A DNA stretch of 64,000 nucleotides from the NCBI GenBank assembly GCA_029974985.1, contig JARKQC010000140.1:1-64000 (forward strand), in the 5' to 3' direction. Within the stretch, counting starts at the first letter, position 1. Each line of letters begins with the position of its first letter. Origin of the DNA: Bacteroidota bacterium (GTDB lineage Bacteria > Bacteroidota > Ignavibacteria > Kapaibacteriales > UBA2268). The notes below the pieces were generated by a model that was not told the DNA's origin, did not search any database, and saw only the letters and a list, made by a program, of their open reading frames with translations. The position numbers and the translations under genes were made by a program. Positions 8,753 to 16,454 of this stretch are shown one piece after another.

Positions 8753-8772
8753 TTTGTGGTTATATCTGTGAA
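8753..8772 (+). repeat. Hairpin unit, triad 3, member 3 (wobble-paired)
   Basis: TTTGTGG and CTGTGAA flank the loop TTATAT (8760-8765). All seven positions pair only if four G-T pairs are allowed, which would be stable in RNA but not in DNA. Confidence 0.5.
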
Positions 8773-8886
8773 AATTATAAAAGTATGAATAAAAACACTC
8801 TTCCATCTAAATGAATCAAAAACTTGTTAATATAATAAAGAAGAATTTTACTAATTTTGTGTATTTCTAAATGTTTATTTGTAAAA

Positions 8887-8918
8887 GTCAGTAGAGTTTT
8901 TAGAGGATAGAAATTAGG
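8887..8918 (+). pseudogene. Short epimerase-tail remnant, copy 4
   Basis: About 32 bases align with the last codons, the stop codon and the following bases of the epimerase gene (motif TAGAGTTTTT-AGAGG-TAGAAATTA) with one missing base and a few substitutions. It lies 50 bases before the flippase gene. No hairpin triad follows it. Confidence 0.55.
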
Positions 8919-8968
8919 TAGCTTATGTTTTTAAAGCTTACGATAATACAGTATAAAATAAAATTACG

Positions 8969-10237
8969 ATGAACTATTTTAAACTATTTAAGAATAAAAC
9001 ATTTTTAAAATTATTAAAAAACTTTCTGTCTTTATCTTCTTTAAATGTTCTGCAATTTTTAATAAGTTTATTTACCGTGCCATATTTAATCCGTACTATT
9101 GGATTGGAAAAATTAGGCACAATCAATTTTGTTTTATCGCTTGTAGCGTATTTTATTCCTTTTGTTGATTACGGGTTCATTGTTCAAGCAACGAGAGAAG
9201 TAGCTTTAGCTAGAGATGATAAGTTAAAGTTAAATCATACATTTTCAAAGTATTTTATTTCAAGTCTATATAATTTTATATTAGTAAGTTTTGTATATAT
9301 AATTATTATTTTTATTATTCAAAAATTCAGACAAGATGTTTTTTTATATGTTTTAGCTTATTTTACCGTTCTTGGAAAGCTTTTATTGTGCGAGTGGTAT
9401 TATCAAGGTACTGAGAGAATGGAGTTTATAGCTATCTTAAATGCAATATCAAAATTATTATATTTAATTGTTCTTATTGTTTTTATTCACAATCAGAACG
9501 ACTATAGTTTTGTATTATTATTTCAAGGTTTAAATGCTTTAATTGTTGGAATTATATCAATATTAATTATTGTTTTTTCACATAGAATAAAAATGAGGGT
9601 TGTTACAATAAAAGAGTATATAAAAACTCTTAAGAGTGGCTTTGCTTTATTTGCAAATCAATTCTTACCAAATTTATATAACAATTCTACAACTTTTATT
9701 TTAGGCTTATATTCCTCAGATTTTGCAGTAGGTTTACTTTCTTCTGCAAAGTTTGTTTCTGAAATTAGTAATATGGTCATATCAATGCTTTCTAGAACCT
9801 TTTTCCCTTTTCTTAATAGAAATTTTGATAAGCATTATATTTACAGAAATATCGTTCTTGTAGTAAGCATTTCTATGTGTATTCTAATGTTTTTATTTGC
9901 GGGTATTATTTCGAACCTGCTTATGCATAATTCTGTAAGTGAGGTAACGCTACTTATTAGAATATTGGCATTTGGAACACTAGGGTTTGGGTTAATGTCT
10001 ATTTATGGAAATAATTTCCTTATAATTAAAAAACAAGACAAACTTGTTATGAAAATTACATTTTATATATCAATATTAGGTTTTATAACTTCATTTATAT
10101 TTGTTTTGTTATTTAATGTGAATGGAGCAGCAATTAACCTTAGCTTTACAAGAATAGCTTATGGAATAGTATTTCTTTTCTTTTACTGGAAAATGTCTAA
10201 CAATATCAGGTCCAAAATAAAATTTAAGAATACATAG
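8969..10237 (+). CDS. Wzx-type polysaccharide flippase
   Basis: 422 residues, almost entirely hydrophobic, with about twelve predicted membrane helices. The N-terminal pattern YLIRTIGLEKLGTINFVLS, with DYGF shortly after, is typical of O-antigen/capsule flippases of the MATE/MOP superfamily (Wzx, RfbX). It would move undecaprenyl-linked repeat units from the inner to the outer leaflet of the cytoplasmic membrane. No Wzy polymerase is next to it; the O-antigen-ligase-like protein at 20561-21994 is the nearest candidate partner. The ATG is preceded by an AT-rich leader without a clear Shine-Dalgarno sequence. Confidence 0.88.
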   Translation: MNYFKLFKNKTFLKLLKNFLSLSSLNVLQFLISLFTVPYLIRTIGLEKLGTINFVLSLVAYFIPFVDYGFIVQATREVALARDDKLKLNHTFSKYFISSLYNFILVSFVYIIIIFIIQKFRQDVFLYVLAYFTVLGKLLLCEWYYQGTERMEFIAILNAISKLLYLIVLIVFIHNQNDYSFVLLFQGLNALIVGIISILIIVFSHRIKMRVVTIKEYIKTLKSGFALFANQFLPNLYNNSTTFILGLYSSDFAVGLLSSAKFVSEISNMVISMLSRTFFPFLNRNFDKHYIYRNIVLVVSISMCILMFLFAGIISNLLMHNSVSEVTLLIRILAFGTLGFGLMSIYGNNFLIIKKQDKLVMKITFYISILGFITSFIFVLLFNVNGAAINLSFTRIAYGIVFLFFYWKMSNNIRSKIKFKNT

Positions 10238-10265
10238 CAATCGAAGTATACATCTATTATATTTT

Positions 10266-10299
10266 TTTCACCCAAAAATGACATTCAAAGAAAAAATTG
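10266..10299 (+). pseudogene. Degenerate epimerase-tail remnant, copy 5
   Basis: The frame reading FHPKMTFKEKIV matches FTPQVSFKEGLE of the epimerase tail: F, P, F, K and E are identical and K/Q, M/V and T/S are conservative. It lies between the flippase stop codon and the ATP-grasp gene, again at a gene boundary. The match is short and was noticed only because of the better copies, so it may be chance. Confidence 0.35.
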
Positions 10300-10324
10300 T
10301 GCTAATTAAAAGAAAGGTTTTAAA

Positions 10325-11380
10325 ATGAAGACAAAAAGAATTCATATTATTTCAACATATAAAGATGTATTTGTTAGTCAAGCAGACTGTGTTCCTTATC
10401 GTAGTGGTATGGATAAAGAATTATTAAAAAAGCATTTTAACGAAGCAGGATTTGAGGTTAATTTATTGCAGTTTTCTTATATAGATATTAGAAACATGAA
10501 TTTTGAAGATGAATATGTTTTATATACTTCTACTGAAGATGTTGGTTATTATTACAAATCTTATATTGAAGATATTATATTAGGTTTGCAATTGCAAGGC
10601 GCTAAACTTATACCAGAATTTAAATATCTTAGAGCTAATAATAACAAAGTTTTTATGGAGATTTTACGAGATACATTTGACGATACTGAAATACGTACTT
10701 TAAAAAGTTTTAAAATAGGCGTGTTGGAAGATATTTATAAATATGAAAATGAACTTAGAAAATGGGATAAGTATGTAATCAAAACAGCTGAAGGTGCTAT
10801 GAGCACTGGAGTTTCGTTAGCAAACAATTTTGACGATTTAATTAAAAAAGCCAAAAAGATAAGTCGTACTTTCTATTTATATCAAGATTTAAAAGATATC
10901 GCAAGAAAATATTACTTTAAGGGCTATAAATTAGAATCGAGATATCGAAAAAAATTTATAATACAGCAATTTATTCCAAATTTACAAAATGATTGGAAAG
11001 TTCTTGTTTATTGGGATAAAATCTTTATTTTAAAAAGATATGTTAGGAAGAATGATTTTCGCTCGTCAGGTAGTGGAAATTTTGTTGTTGATCAAGACTT
11101 TCCAATTGAAATACTTGATTATGCCTTTGAAATAAGAGAAAAATTAGATTTACCGAATATTTCTTTGGATATCTGTTATAGTGATGAAAAATTTTATTTA
11201 ATAGAATTTCAAGCTATAAATTTTGGAACATCAACTATATTATTATCACCCTTTTATTATAAAAAGAATGTTAATTCTTGGGATTGTGTTACCGAAAAAC
11301 AATCTATTGTAGAAGTTTATGCTTATAGTATAGTAAACTATATAAATACAAAATCTAAATATGGACAATTATCAACTTAA
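10325..11380 (+). CDS. ATP-grasp domain protein, probable carboxylate-amine ligase of the glycan locus
   Basis: 351 residues. The central part has the ATP-grasp hallmarks: a lysine-bearing strand (YVIKTAEGAMSTGVSLA near 156-172), a second block with FIIQQFIPNLQNDWKVLVYW, and the metal-binding strand ISLDICYSDEKFYLIEF with an acidic residue and a following Asn (INFG). ATP-grasp enzymes join a carboxylate to an amine or thiol through an acyl-phosphate. In a capsule or O-antigen locus the likely job is attaching an amino acid or forming an amide on a sugar, which would fit the CapK- and CapA-like enzymes upstream. The substrate is unknown. The ATG is preceded by AGAAAGG. It is the last gene before a long AT-rich gap. 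Confidence 0.65.
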   Translation: MKTKRIHIISTYKDVFVSQADCVPYRSGMDKELLKKHFNEAGFEVNLLQFSYIDIRNMNFEDEYVLYTSTEDVGYYYKSYIEDIILGLQLQGAKLIPEFKYLRANNNKVFMEILRDTFDDTEIRTLKSFKIGVLEDIYKYENELRKWDKYVIKTAEGAMSTGVSLANNFDDLIKKAKKISRTFYLYQDLKDIARKYYFKGYKLESRYRKKFIIQQFIPNLQNDWKVLVYWDKIFILKRYVRKNDFRSSGSGNFVVDQDFPIEILDYAFEIREKLDLPNISLDICYSDEKFYLIEFQAINFGTSTILLSPFYYKKNVNSWDCVTEKQSIVEVYAYSIVNYINTKSKYGQLST

Positions 11381-11852
11381 TAATTTATATTCTTATATAG
11401 CTTCGCCTCAAAACAAAACACCCCTATAATTTTTTTTAAAAAATACGAATAGTTAAAAAACTCAATTTTTAGATAAAAAAACGAAAATTCTGTTCATATT
11501 TTGTCCACTTAAAAAAATATCATATCTAAATCATTGATTTTAAAGAAAGTTGAATAGTCCCCTTGGGACTGCCTCATCTTAAATTCTATTTTCAAATAAC
11601 TTTTTTTAAGATTGTAATTCTATTTACTATAGTAACACATCAGAATGAAAAATGTCTCAAATTATTTCGTTTTTAGCAATTTTTTTATACATTTTTATCG
11701 TTTAAAAGCTACAAATTTATAATTATTAATATATCAATATACTTTTATGAAAAATAAGAAAAAAAACTTAATCACAATGAACTTTTTCAAAAAAATTTAA
11801 TTTTTAGAAAAAGTGTTAGGAAAACTGTTAGGGTGCTGTTTTTTCTTAAATT
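11381..11852. other. AT-rich gene-free stretch with one GC-rich palindrome
   Basis: About 470 bases with no credible gene on either strand. The only compact GC-rich element is a perfect 6-bp inverted repeat at 11556-11570 (AGTCCC-CTT-GGGACT). It has no adjoining T-run, so it is not a typical intrinsic terminator. I see nothing else I can support. Confidence 0.5.
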
Positions 11853-11900
11853 AAAAAATCCTGTAAATATTAGGTTTAATATGATTTTACAAGATTTTAA
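11853..11900 (-). terminator. Intrinsic terminator of the tmRNA gene
   Basis: The arms at 11855-11867 and 11886-11898 are complementary over 13 positions (12 Watson-Crick and one wobble). Read on the - strand the stem is followed by a run of T. It lies about 15 bases beyond the 3' end of the tmRNA. Confidence 0.65.
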
Positions 11901-11913
11901 AACAATTAAATAT

Positions 11914-12280
11914 GTGGAGATGGCGGGAGTCGAACCCGCGTCCGAAGAGATTCATATTGAGCTTCTACATGTTTAGCAAGTCTATGAATTTAAATTTTAG
12001 ATTGACCGACCTGCAGGTATCTAAAATCTGTTATCGTAAGTTTTCGCATTTATGTCCGATAAAAACACAAATACTATCCTATTATTTTGCGACACCTTAA
12101 ATTAAGCGAATAGGCACACCCAAAGTAAGATGTAGTTGGCTAATTATCTAAAATTAGGCAGCTAAAGCGTAATTATTTTCTGCATTTATTTGCAATACCG
12201 GTTGTATTTACGTGCAGCCCCGATTGAGCACGACATGCGACTGCAACAATCCAACACCCCGTCGAATCCGTTACATCCCC
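11914..12280 (-). ncRNA. ssrA: tmRNA (transfer-messenger RNA)
   Basis: The 5' end (12280 downwards) reads GGGGATGTAACGGATTCGAC, the universal tmRNA start. The 3' end carries the T-arm GGGTTCGACTCCC and the acceptor strand CATCTCC, which pairs with GGGGATG through one G-T. The length of about 366 nt is normal for a one-piece tmRNA. The CCA end is not encoded; the DNA reads ACATA after the acceptor strand, so CCA must be added enzymatically. The tag reading frame is at 12154-12183. tmRNA with SmpB rescues stalled ribosomes and marks the nascent chain for proteolysis. Confidence 0.96.
12154..12183 (-). other. tmRNA proteolysis-tag reading frame (AENNYALAA)
   Basis: Inside the tmRNA, GCA GAA AAT AAT TAC GCT TTA GCT GCC TAA encodes AENNYALAA followed by a stop. 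Ending in YALAA is the standard degradation signal, and NNYALAA endings are common in Bacteroidota. The GCA is taken as the resume codon because no other frame gives an ALAA ending. Confidence 0.9.
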
Positions 12281-12447
12281 GTTATTAATAAATTGACGTT
12301 ATGATAATTGTTATAGTTTATAAAATTTGTTAAAAAATATTAAAATTTCTATTATTTTCTAAATATAAATTAGAAATATTATCAAAAATATCATTAATTC
12401 TACTTTTTTCCGTTTATAGATTTTTCAAAATTCAATAATCAAAAAAA

Positions 12448-13086
12448 ATGAAATTATACATTGGTTTAATATTAGCCGCAACAATGTGGTTTATTATGTT
12501 TTCAGTTAGTACAGATTTTACTAATACTATTCACCATAATTATTTTTGGTATGCAATGAGTACCTCTACTTTTTTGCTTACCTTATATTCTTTATTAAAT
12601 CAAAAAGATAAGTTAAAATCGCTTTTTAAATTTGAAATAAAATACGTATGGATAGGTATAATTCACGCAATTTTACTATATCTTTTGTCTCGATTTGGAA
12701 TGTGGCTTTTGATGTATTTATTTGATTGGGCGTCACCACAGATTGAGGCTATTTACCAGACACGCAATCAAGCTAATCCTTATTTGATAGGTTCGTTATT
12801 AGTATTTTTGATAGCTCCTGCTGAGGAAATTTTTTGGCGTGGTTTTATTCAAGATAAATTTATTCAAAAATATGGTTTAAAAATTGGGACTTGGATAGGC
12901 ATTTTTTTGTATGTATTTGTGCATATTTGGGCTTTTAACCCATTGTTATTGCTTGCGGCTTTGGTTTTAGGCGTTCATTGGAGTATAATGTATTCAAAAT
13001 TTGGTTCGATTGTGCCAGGAATTATTTCACATTCTATCTGGGATTGTTTGATTTTTGTGGTTTTACCCGTGCCATTATCATTTTAA
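12448..13086 (+). CDS. CPBP family intramembrane metalloprotease
   Basis: 212 residues with about six membrane helices. The CPBP (CAAX protease and bacteriocin-processing) motifs are visible: EEIFWRG near residue 127 (the EExxxR motif), a His in FVHIW near 154, and HSIWD near 195, where the family has HxxxN/D. Bacterial members are intramembrane glutamic-type proteases whose substrates are mostly unknown. It stands alone between the tmRNA and recX, with recX beginning 23 bases downstream in the same direction, so the two may be co-transcribed. Confidence 0.83.
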   Translation: MKLYIGLILAATMWFIMFSVSTDFTNTIHHNYFWYAMSTSTFLLTLYSLLNQKDKLKSLFKFEIKYVWIGIIHAILLYLLSRFGMWLLMYLFDWASPQIEAIYQTRNQANPYLIGSLLVFLIAPAEEIFWRGFIQDKFIQKYGLKIGTWIGIFLYVFVHIWAFNPLLLLAALVLGVHWSIMYSKFGSIVPGIISHSIWDCLIFVVLPVPLSF

Positions 13087-13109
13087 ATTATTAAAATTTT
13101 GAAATAAAA

Positions 13110-13739
13110 TTGGAAAAAATAGTAATAAATAAGATTACAAAAAGTAGAATTTCTGGCAGATGTGTACTCGTTTTATCTGATGGGAGGTATATTTCTGCTT
13201 TAATTGATACGGTTCTGCATCTTAATCTCGATAAAAATAAAGAAATTGCAGAGCAAGAAATTCAGATTATTAATAATGAAATTAATATAAATAAATTAAA
13301 ATCCTATTCATTAAGATTGTGCGAAGGTTTCTCACGTTCAGAATTTCAAATTAAGCAAAAACTTTTGCAAAAAAAATATCCATTAAAAGAAATCGAGCAA
13401 ATTATAAAACGCTTAAAAGAATTAGGATTGATTAATGATAAAAAATTTGCTGAAAATTTTATTAATTATTCAATAAAAAAAAATTGGGGTTTGGATAAAA
13501 TTATTCGTGAGTTGAATATTAGAAAAGTTAAATCCACTGATTATCAAGAGTTTTTAGAAGATATTAGTAATGATACAGATTTCTTCATAAAGGCACTTAA
13601 TTCGGCAGAGAAAAAAATGAGACTATTAAGCTCCAAGCCCATAGATAAACAAAAAAATTCGATATTTAGGCATCTTATATCGAAAGGATATAGCTATGAT
13701 ATTGTAAAAGATGTAATTCATAAGCTATTTAATGAATAA
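13110..13739 (+). CDS. recX: Regulatory protein RecX
   Basis: 209 residues, the typical RecX size. The three-helix repeats characteristic of RecX are recognisable: SEFQIKQKLLQKKYPLKEIEQ, LGLINDKKFAENF and NWGLDKIIRELNIRKV. RecX binds RecA filaments and limits recombinase and SOS activity. The start is a TTG at 13110, chosen because the next in-frame ATG would remove most of the protein. recA is not in this window. The first ~60 residues are a divergent N-terminal extension common in Bacteroidota-type RecX. Confidence 0.82.
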   Translation: MEKIVINKITKSRISGRCVLVLSDGRYISALIDTVLHLNLDKNKEIAEQEIQIINNEININKLKSYSLRLCEGFSRSEFQIKQKLLQKKYPLKEIEQIIKRLKELGLINDKKFAENFINYSIKKNWGLDKIIRELNIRKVKSTDYQEFLEDISNDTDFFIKALNSAEKKMRLLSSKPIDKQKNSIFRHLISKGYSYDIVKDVIHKLFNE

Positions 13740-13803
13740 TTTTAATTATTTTTGTAATCTTAAAAAATGATTTATATTTAATATTTATTTAATCATTAAA
13801 AAA

Positions 13804-14823
13804 TTGAAAATGGAATTAGAATTAGAATCAATAAAAAAACCAGTTATATTAAGCGGAGTTACTCCTTCTGGAATTCTTACTATTGGTCACCTTGCTGGCG
13901 CTATTACAAATTGGGTTAAGCTTCAAGAAGAATTTGAATGTTTTTTTATGATTGCAGATTTACATGCAATCACTGTTAGGCAAAATCCTGCTGAATTACG
14001 TAAAAGAACACTTGAAACAGCGGCTATGTTTATTGCTATTGGTATTAATCCAGAGATTAGTACACTTTTTATTCAATCACATTTGCCTGAGCATTCACAA
14101 CTAACTTGGGTGTTAAATTCAATAGCAGGAGTGGGTGAGTGCAATAGAATGACTCAATTTAAAGATAAATCTAAACAACATTCTGAAAATGTAAATGTCG
14201 CTTTATTTGATTATCCCGTGTTGATGGCGGCAGATATTTTGTTATATCAATCTGATTTAGTACCCGTTGGTGAAGACCAAAAGCAACATTTAGAGCTTAC
14301 TCGAAATCTTGCCCAAAGATTCAATCATCATTATTCTGATACATTTAAAATCCCCGAGCCGTATATTCCAAAACTTGGTGCAAGAATTATGAGCTTGCAG
14401 GAGCCAGATAAAAAAATGTCAAAATCAGACCCCAATCAGAGTGCTACAATATTTCTTACCGATTCTGATAATGAAATAAAAAATAAAATTAAAAGAGCAG
14501 TAACAGATTCAGGGTCGGAGATAAAATTTTCTAATGATAAACCGGGAATTTCTAATTTGATAACTTTAATGCACTTAGCAACAAACAAAAGAATTTCAGA
14601 AATTGAGAATATGTATGTTGATAAGGGATATGGAGTGTTTAAAACAGACGTAGCCGATGCAGTCGCTAATTATTTACGCCCTATTAGAGAACGATATTTA
14701 GAATTAATTAATAACAAGCAAGAATTAATTGATATTTTAACAAAGGGCGAAGAAAATGCAAGACGTATAGCCGCTAAAACTCTACGCAAAGTATATAAAA
14801 AAGTGGGCTTTGTGCAGTTTTAA
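13804..14823 (+). CDS. trpS: Tryptophan--tRNA ligase
   Basis: 339 residues, class I aminoacyl-tRNA synthetase that charges tRNA-Trp. The HIGH-type motif is TIGHLAGAI near residue 25 after the PSG turn, and the KMSKS motif is KKMSKSDPN near 201. DLHAITVRQ and GVGECNRMTQFKDK are typical TrpS blocks. The first possible start is TTG at 13804 and an ATG lies two codons later at 13810; I cannot decide between them. A Bacteroidota-like -7 element (TATTTTTG, 13747-13754) lies upstream. The 3' end faces the DUF1579 gene with only 13 bases between. Confidence 0.95.
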   Translation: MKMELELESIKKPVILSGVTPSGILTIGHLAGAITNWVKLQEEFECFFMIADLHAITVRQNPAELRKRTLETAAMFIAIGINPEISTLFIQSHLPEHSQLTWVLNSIAGVGECNRMTQFKDKSKQHSENVNVALFDYPVLMAADILLYQSDLVPVGEDQKQHLELTRNLAQRFNHHYSDTFKIPEPYIPKLGARIMSLQEPDKKMSKSDPNQSATIFLTDSDNEIKNKIKRAVTDSGSEIKFSNDKPGISNLITLMHLATNKRISEIENMYVDKGYGVFKTDVADAVANYLRPIRERYLELINNKQELIDILTKGEENARRIAAKTLRKVYKKVGFVQF

Positions 14824-14836
14824 AATTTTGTAATTA

Positions 14837-15397
14837 TTAATTGATTTTAAAATTTCTTATTTCCATAATTAACTCTTCTTTATTATTTTTATTTGCTTCA
14901 TAAAAATAATAAGTATAGCTATTTAGAGAATCATATTTAAAAATTATTTTAAATTTATTCGGATTTAGCTCGGAATATGGATATTGTCCTTCGAAAATTA
15001 AAGATTTATCTTTACTAGAAAAAATCCCTTTTGCAGTGAGAGGAAATGTTTCAAAATTTGAATATTCGTTTAAAATATAATTTTTTGAGTGATTATCATA
15101 TCCAATAAAAGTAGTTTTCTGAACTTTTTCTTTATGAAAATCTAAAGTACTATTTATAACAAGGTATCTTTCGTTTAAAACAATTTTATTTTCGGCTTTA
15201 CCCGAGCCTTTTTCAGCTTTTGATTCGGGCGGAGTAAAAAAATAAATTTGCCTAAAATTGCCTTCAAATGATTTTAAAATATCATGAAAATGTGTTATAC
15301 GAACAGCTTCGCTTTGATTTCTTAAATCTAAATAATCATCATTAGAATATACATTAAAAAAGATGAAAAATAAAAGAATATAAATCATTTTTCTCAT
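14837..15397 (-). CDS. Exported DUF1579-like protein
   Basis: 186 residues starting with a short hydrophobic signal sequence (about residues 5-18) and then a soluble domain. The order of features matches DUF1579: FEGNFRQIYFF (the 'G x W' strand in degenerate form), LNERYLVINSTLDF, FIGYDNHSKNYILN, LIFEGQYPYSE and a final EIRNFKI strand. The family forms a lipocalin-like beta-barrel of unknown function. It ends six bases before the start side of the AI-2E-type permease gene and is probably co-transcribed with it. Confidence 0.6.
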   Translation of the reverse strand: MRKMIYILLFFIFFNVYSNDDYLDLRNQSEAVRITHFHDILKSFEGNFRQIYFFTPPESKAEKGSGKAENKIVLNERYLVINSTLDFHKEKVQKTTFIGYDNHSKNYILNEYSNFETFPLTAKGIFSSKDKSLIFEGQYPYSELNPNKFKIIFKYDSLNSYTYYFYEANKNNKEELIMEIRNFKIN

Positions 15398-15403
15398 ATT
15401 ATA

Positions 15404-16438
15404 TTATCCTTTATCGGGGAATCCCATTAAACGCGCAAAAATACTAAACTCTTCTGAACGCTCTAAAAGAATTTTCATAATTACAAGCAAAGGAACAGAC
15501 AAAAGCATTCCCGGAATTCCCCAAATATAACCCCAAAATACTAAACCAAATAATACAGTAAGTGTATTTATTCTTAATCTATTACCCATAATAATTGGCT
15601 CGATAATATTTCCAATAATAAAATGCATTACTATTAATAAAATTGAAAAAATTGTTATATCCATTATTGAGTCGAGTTGAATAACTGACATTAAAATAGG
15701 AAAGATAGTGCCAATAATTGTACCGATATTTGGTATAAAACTCATTAGAAAAGCAAAAAATCCCCAAAAAACAGCAAATTTAATTCCATATATAATACAG
15801 AATAAATATGTTAATAATCCAGCTACAAGATTTATTAAAACTTTTATCCACATATATGAAAATATTGATTTACTTATATGTTCATATTCTTTTAAAAGTT
15901 CCTTCGTTCCTCCTACGTATTTAATATAATCCTCATAATTCGCCATTCCAGCTAATAACATCACATAATACAATGCAAAAAATAAAAATGAACTGAAAAA
16001 TGAGCCGATTCCACTTGCTAAATCTGATAATAATTTTGATAAAGAGCCTTCGACTAAATATTTATAAATTTCACTTACAAGGAGTGTAGAATCTAATTTT
16101 GCATTGAAAGTTCGGTTAATCCATATTAATACAGAATCAATTTTTTGTAAAAATCTTGATAATAAGTAATCCTGCTCATCAACAATTGAGCTTATTGTAT
16201 TACTTATTATCATTCCGACTCCAAATAATACGGCTAAAGTGAGTATTGAAAATACTGGCAAAACAAGCCATTTTGGCAAACCTTTCTTAACTGTGAAATT
16301 AATAAAAGGTTGCATAATAATTGCTAATAATAATGCAAGAACTAATGGTAATAAAATAGGAGCGAGCAAATTTAGCAAATAAAATGCTAAAACTGCTGCG
16401 AAAAAAAATAATATATTTCTTACAAAATTATCTTGCAT
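15404..16438 (-). CDS. AI-2E family (PerM/YtvI-like) transporter
   Basis: 344 residues with the family's layout: two N-terminal helix pairs (LLAPILLPLVLALLLAIIM), a central soluble stretch (about residues 90-150), then further membrane helices. It carries the conserved PNIGTIIGTIFPI and GNIIEPIIMGNRLRINTLTV motifs near residues 240-300. Members export varied substrates, including the autoinducer AI-2 in E. coli TqsA and Na+ in some extremophiles, so the substrate is not predictable. It lies 16 bases downstream of alaS on the same strand. Confidence 0.85.
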   Translation of the reverse strand: MQDNFVRNILFFFAAVLAFYLLNLLAPILLPLVLALLLAIIMQPFINFTVKKGLPKWLVLPVFSILTLAVLFGVGMIISNTISSIVDEQDYLLSRFLQKIDSVLIWINRTFNAKLDSTLLVSEIYKYLVEGSLSKLLSDLASGIGSFFSSFLFFALYYVMLLAGMANYEDYIKYVGGTKELLKEYEHISKSIFSYMWIKVLINLVAGLLTYLFCIIYGIKFAVFWGFFAFLMSFIPNIGTIIGTIFPILMSVIQLDSIMDITIFSILLIVMHFIIGNIIEPIIMGNRLRINTLTVLFGLVFWGYIWGIPGMLLSVPLLVIMKILLERSEEFSIFARLMGFPDKG

Positions 16439-16454
16439 TTTTTATTTTTAAATT

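Larger units (their letters stand above)
8603..8968 (+). other. Gene-free gap with epimerase-tail fragments and hairpin triad 3
   Basis: 366 bases without a gene. Immediately after the ATPase stop codon it carries a third epimerase tail (8605-8667), then three hairpin-type units with loops starting at 8677, 8718 and 8760 (periods 41 and 42 nt), and later a short fourth tail remnant (8887-8918). A Bacteroidota-like -7 element (TAATTTTG, 8852-8859) is present but lacks a well-placed -33 partner, so a promoter for the flippase gene is possible but not shown. Confidence 0.6.

Noticed and set aside
7011..8772. CRISPR array or integron attC array
   Set aside because: The repeat cores are about 18-22 bases, imperfect, and separated by similar AT-rich spacers rather than unique ones. 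No cas genes or integron integrase are present, and attC sites have a different architecture.
11556..11570. Intrinsic terminator of the ATP-grasp gene
   Set aside because: The palindrome has only six pairs, a three-base loop and no following T-run on either strand, and lies 175 bases past the stop codon.
11912..12100. A + strand open frame (about 62 codons) with an apparent protein
   Set aside because: It lies antisense within the tmRNA gene; the sequence is fully explained by the tmRNA acceptor, T-arm and body.
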